From Candidozyma auris (Eukaryota > Ascomycota > Pichiomycetes > Serinales > Metschnikowiaceae): DNA of 64,000 nucleotides. The first letter of the stretch is position 1; each line of letters starts with the position of its first letter. The position numbers and the translations under genes are program-made. The DNA lies in contig NC_072812.1 of NCBI RefSeq assembly GCF_003013715.1, positions 2,480,001 to 2,544,000 on the forward strand, written 5' to 3'. The notes under the pieces are model-generated. The model ran no database searches, was not told the DNA's origin, and worked only from the letters and a program-made list of their open reading frames with translations. Shown in pieces: positions 61,049-64,000 of the stretch.

Positions 61049-61519
61049 GATTCGGATTCAGATCATTACGTGTATCTGTATTTTTTCATGTCCTTGGTAT
61101 GAAGAAGGGGCCATGCCAGGGCTCCAAACAGACTCCAAGGAGACTCAAGATGGACTCCTAGACTCGGCCATGCCGGTCTGAGACAGCGCTTGTTCAGGAC
61201 CCTTAGTGGACGCTCACTACTGCCGCCACTTTCCTCCAAATTAACCTTTGCTAAACCACAGTCCCTTACTGTTTTTTTTTATCCTACAATGCTCGGCTCT
61301 CATGACTCGTATTATGACTTTGACATCCGCCAAAGCTATGCATTTATCTAAGTGGAACAGGCAGCTTTCTCCCAAATGCGCCGCATTCGCGGTTGAGGTG
61401 CACATCGCGACGCGACTGCTTTTCGCAGCCATTTCGCAGCCGTTTGCGGCCCAAAGTCGGCATCGACGTTGTAGTTGCCAATGCTGTTGTGACCCGACAA
61501 AGTAGGTGGCGAGATGGCT

Positions 61520-62896
61520 TCAATGGCCCTTGGGCACCAACGGCAGCGACCACGCCGGGTCGGAAGACGGCATTGGCGAGTACGCCAGCACAAACTGGCC
61601 CAGGGTGCCGTACAAAATCGGCGTGGTTTGTGCCGACGATGAAGCGTGGTGCGAGAACACCAGCGACTGCGACGCTGACGGAGGAGTCAACGGGAGCGTG
61701 GTTGTGGAGGCGGCAGCCGCTGGGTTGGTGCCAGCGCCAGCGCAACCAAACACAGACGGCGGCTTCAAGTCGTCGTGGCCAATCAGAAGCAAGGCGTCAG
61801 CGACACGAGCCACCTCGGACGACGCCAAAGCCGACGGGTCGTCGGCCAAAATGGTCGCCGAGTGGTCGATGACGGCCTTGACGAGAAGCGAGTGCTTGTT
61901 GGTGTAGTTGTGGAGCACGGGGATGACGCCCAAGGCGTCATACTTCCGCTGTAGCACCTCCAGAAGCGACGTGGTCTGTAGAAGAAGCATCAAGGCGATC
62001 TTGCGCACCTGGTTGAGCGAGGTCTTGTCGAGCCCCAGCAAGAAGGCGCCGGCCACCAGCGGGGCCCTGTTTTCCTCCTCACAGTGACCCGCCAGCGAGT
62101 CCAGCACGGAGTTGAGAGCGAGCAAGGTGCGCAAGTTGGAGGCAGCCGCCAGCACCCCGAGCATCGAGCACGCTAGGAGGTTGGCGGTGATGGCCACGAG
62201 CGACGCAGGCACCGTCAAGAAGTAGCGATCGTAGAGGGCCAACTCGCAGAAGAAACGGCCCACCGCCGTCACCGCGGACACCTTCAGCAGAAGCGAGTCC
62301 AGCACATGGCCCTGTTTGGGTCTGTTGTACTTGCACGGGGTGGAGTGGGCGCCCACGACGCCGCTTTCAGCGATGGCCAAGTGGAGGCACTCTTCCAACA
62401 GCGGGTGGGAAATCAGCCACTCCAACGTGGCCAAAATGTGCATTTCCATCTGGACAAACATCTCCTCGTCGTAGGCGTGGCGGCACATGATGGCAAGCTC
62501 GCGTAGCGTGGGCACGCGCAGCTTCTTGTCCTCGTATTTGCCTGCTATCCAGAGAGCGGTGCAGCCGACCAACTGGTAGTGGCGCTTGAACACAATGCGT
62601 TTGGCGCAGTAGCGGTCGATGATGTTGATGCAGAGAAACAAGGTGGCGGGCTGCAAGCGGAAGCTCTGGTGGAGCTCGATCAAGAAGTCGAGGAGGTACG
62701 GTCTCATGTACCACTGGACCTCGGGCTGCAAGTCGATCATTTGTGGGTTGGGCGCCAGCAGCTGCTCAAGCACGGCGAGCCACTGTTTGTTGTCGCCTTT
62801 GTACTCGTTGAGGAGCTTTCTATTGGCCTGGGACTCCAACACCTCGAGCGTGTAAGGGTATTGCCTAGGTTTGGCCAATGGGGGTCCGTACTTCAT
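61520..62896 (-). CDS. CLN3: G1 cyclin, Cln3-like
   Basis: G1 cyclins activate the Cdc28 kinase at Start; in CTG-clade yeasts Cln3 links nutrients and growth to budding and its loss triggers filaments. The 458-residue product has a cyclin box at about residues 50-170, with MRPYLLDFLIELHQSFRLQP, LFLCINIIDRYCAKRIVFKRHYQLVGCTALWIAGKYEDKK and VPTLRELAIMC in order. The cyclin-fold C-terminal half follows. The tail (about 385-458) is Ala/Ser/Thr/Pro-rich, as in the PEST-type ends of unstable G1 cyclins. The short N-terminus before the box fits Cln3. Hgc1- or Ccn1-type cyclins are alternatives that I cannot fully exclude. The long upstream spacer is typical of CLN3. Confidence 0.8.
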   Translation of the reverse strand: MKYGPPLAKPRQYPYTLEVLESQANRKLLNEYKGDNKQWLAVLEQLLAPNPQMIDLQPEVQWYMRPYLLDFLIELHQSFRLQPATLFLCINIIDRYCAKRIVFKRHYQLVGCTALWIAGKYEDKKLRVPTLRELAIMCRHAYDEEMFVQMEMHILATLEWLISHPLLEECLHLAIAESGVVGAHSTPCKYNRPKQGHVLDSLLLKVSAVTAVGRFFCELALYDRYFLTVPASLVAITANLLACSMLGVLAAASNLRTLLALNSVLDSLAGHCEEENRAPLVAGAFLLGLDKTSLNQVRKIALMLLLQTTSLLEVLQRKYDALGVIPVLHNYTNKHSLLVKAVIDHSATILADDPSALASSEVARVADALLLIGHDDLKPPSVFGCAGAGTNPAAAASTTTLPLTPPSASQSLVFSHHASSSAQTTPILYGTLGQFVLAYSPMPSSDPAWSLPLVPKGH

Positions 62897-64000
62897 GCTG
62901 GAAGATATGGGGGATGATTAAGATGATGGAAGGCGGATGACACGACACGAGTCAGCACGGAATCCGACCAAGAACTGCCAAAGAAACGGGGATTTGGAGA
63001 ATAGGTGGTGAGGACGGGTGGGAAGAAGCGCTGAGTCCTAGGTATGGCGAGATGCTCAGGTTGTTTCAGAAGTGCAGACTGGGGAATACTAATGCAACAG
63101 CTAAAATGTCCAAGATAATGTCGGAGTAGCGAAAGGTGGGGGGACAATTGGTTTGGGCAATTGAGTGGGCGTCCGTGGGCTCAGTGAGTGTATGGGGTGA
63201 GATTGGCCAGGGACTAAGCGAAAGAAAGAAAGAGGTGAATATTCTTTAGACGAGTGAATTGGGGCCAGAGACTGGAGGAGCGAGAAGCGCCTGTTTTATC
63301 GCTGGAGCGGCAGGAGGCCGGAAAAAAAAAAATTGGGGGTAGCACCGCGAATTCGAGACATTCGCGGCAGCGTGGAAAGAAGGCAGGCAGGCATGGCTGC
63401 GAAACGCGACCCACGTCGAGAAAGTGGTGAAGAAGCAAAGAGGGAAAGGGAAGAACCAAAGACTAAAAGGATCAAAAGATTAAAGAATCAAAGGGTGCAA
63501 TTTGGAGATTGTAAAAACATCCCGCTACATCTGAAAATTGTACCTGTCCAATTGTAATGTCTTCAAATGAATTCTTCTTGTGCCTCCCCTCCGGCTGCCT
63601 GCCTGGCCAGTCTGGCCAGTCGCCCTTTCTTCCTACTGCCTACTGCCTACTGCCTACGCCCGTCGCCCTACACCTTTCCCCAGGTCCACAGGCTCCTCAC
63701 AATCTCCAGCGGCCACATTCTCTGCTACACTGGCTGCAAAACCACCAAATCCCCCCACCAACGACATTAAAAATCGCATCCTCCACAAGCCATTGGGCTC
63801 AACAACGAGATCGGGCACCTTCCCCTTCGATCACTTTGTGCCTCGTTGTTAGCCCGTTGTTAGCCTGTTGTTAGCCCTATGTTCCTTTTGCTCATTCTCG
63901 CTCCTACGCCCTACGCGGGTACGCTGCTTTTTATGCGCGCGACTGGGATCCATCCTGCCTCACGAGAAATGGCTGCAAATGCCTAATTGTGAGCGGCTCT
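62897..64000. other. Upstream region of the G1 cyclin, to the window edge
   Basis: This 1.1-kb stretch has no supported gene. TTTYGCAGCCA (reverse) occurs at 63394-63404 and 63731-63741, with a one-base variant at 63970-63980. The tract TACTGCCTACTGCCTACTGCC near 63633-63655 and GTTGTTAGCC repeats near 63845-63875 are short simple repeats. Confidence 0.55.

Larger units (their letters stand above)
59903..61519. other. MYO1 upstream region with two short tandem arrays
   Basis: This 1.6-kb spacer holds the TCACGTGA box at 59981-59988, an 11-bp array at 60229-60305, a 19-bp array at 60980-61048, and TTTYGCAGCCA at 61421-61431 followed at once by a second copy ending in G. No gene is seen. Confidence 0.6.

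Overview
The window is nuclear DNA of an ascomycete yeast, most likely of the CTG-Ser clade (the Candida/Clavispora/Metschnikowia group). Genes are compact and mostly intronless. TTG is the dominant Leu codon, and SAM2 has no in-frame CTG at all. All three CTG codons of SEC14, both CTG codons in the catalytic motif of a lipid phosphatase (positions 49531-49542) and one in the Leu3 zinc cluster (32825-32827) fall where relatives have serine. Protein sequences here should therefore be read with CTG = Ser. The species cannot be named from this alone; a Metschnikowiaceae-type genome is my guess.

Layout, left to right: UPF1 RNA helicase (-); BUD2 Ras-type GAP (+); SEC14 (+); IBA57 (-) and a YAT2-type carnitine acyltransferase (-); a 4.5-kb stretch without protein genes that holds a GC-rich, hairpin-dense candidate non-coding RNA; a Crz-type zinc-finger factor (-); a Lyc1-like acetyltransferase (-); an amino-acid permease (+); an MFS transporter (-) divergent from the LEU3 regulator (+); DAD4 (+); NOP10 (-) with a probable intron upstream; tRNA-Leu(CAA) (+); SWA2/auxilin (+); tRNA-Glu(UUC) (-); an orphan (+); a small charged protein (+); a protein built from thirteen 20-residue repeats (+); SAM2 (+); an orphan (+); a DPP1-type lipid phosphatase (-); PHO84 (-); the type II myosin MYO1 (-); and a G1 cyclin (-).

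There is no operon logic, but a few functional links show. LEU3 lies about 4 kb from an amino-acid permease whose upstream region carries a perfect Leu3-type palindrome. PHO84 has three Pho4-type E-boxes upstream. BUD2, MYO1 and the G1 cyclin are all cell-cycle or morphogenesis genes, but they are scattered.

The least expected signals are not ordinary genes. They are (1) the 20-residue repeat protein at 43856-45121; (2) two short motifs, CTGTGTGCAG (seven exact copies) and TTTYGCAGCCA (fourteen exact copies), that recur between genes far above chance; (3) the structured RNA candidate near 18.25-18.59 kb; and (4) a carnitine acyltransferase that appears to lack its catalytic histidine. Pathway roles are family knowledge; identities come from recognised sequence motifs without any database search.
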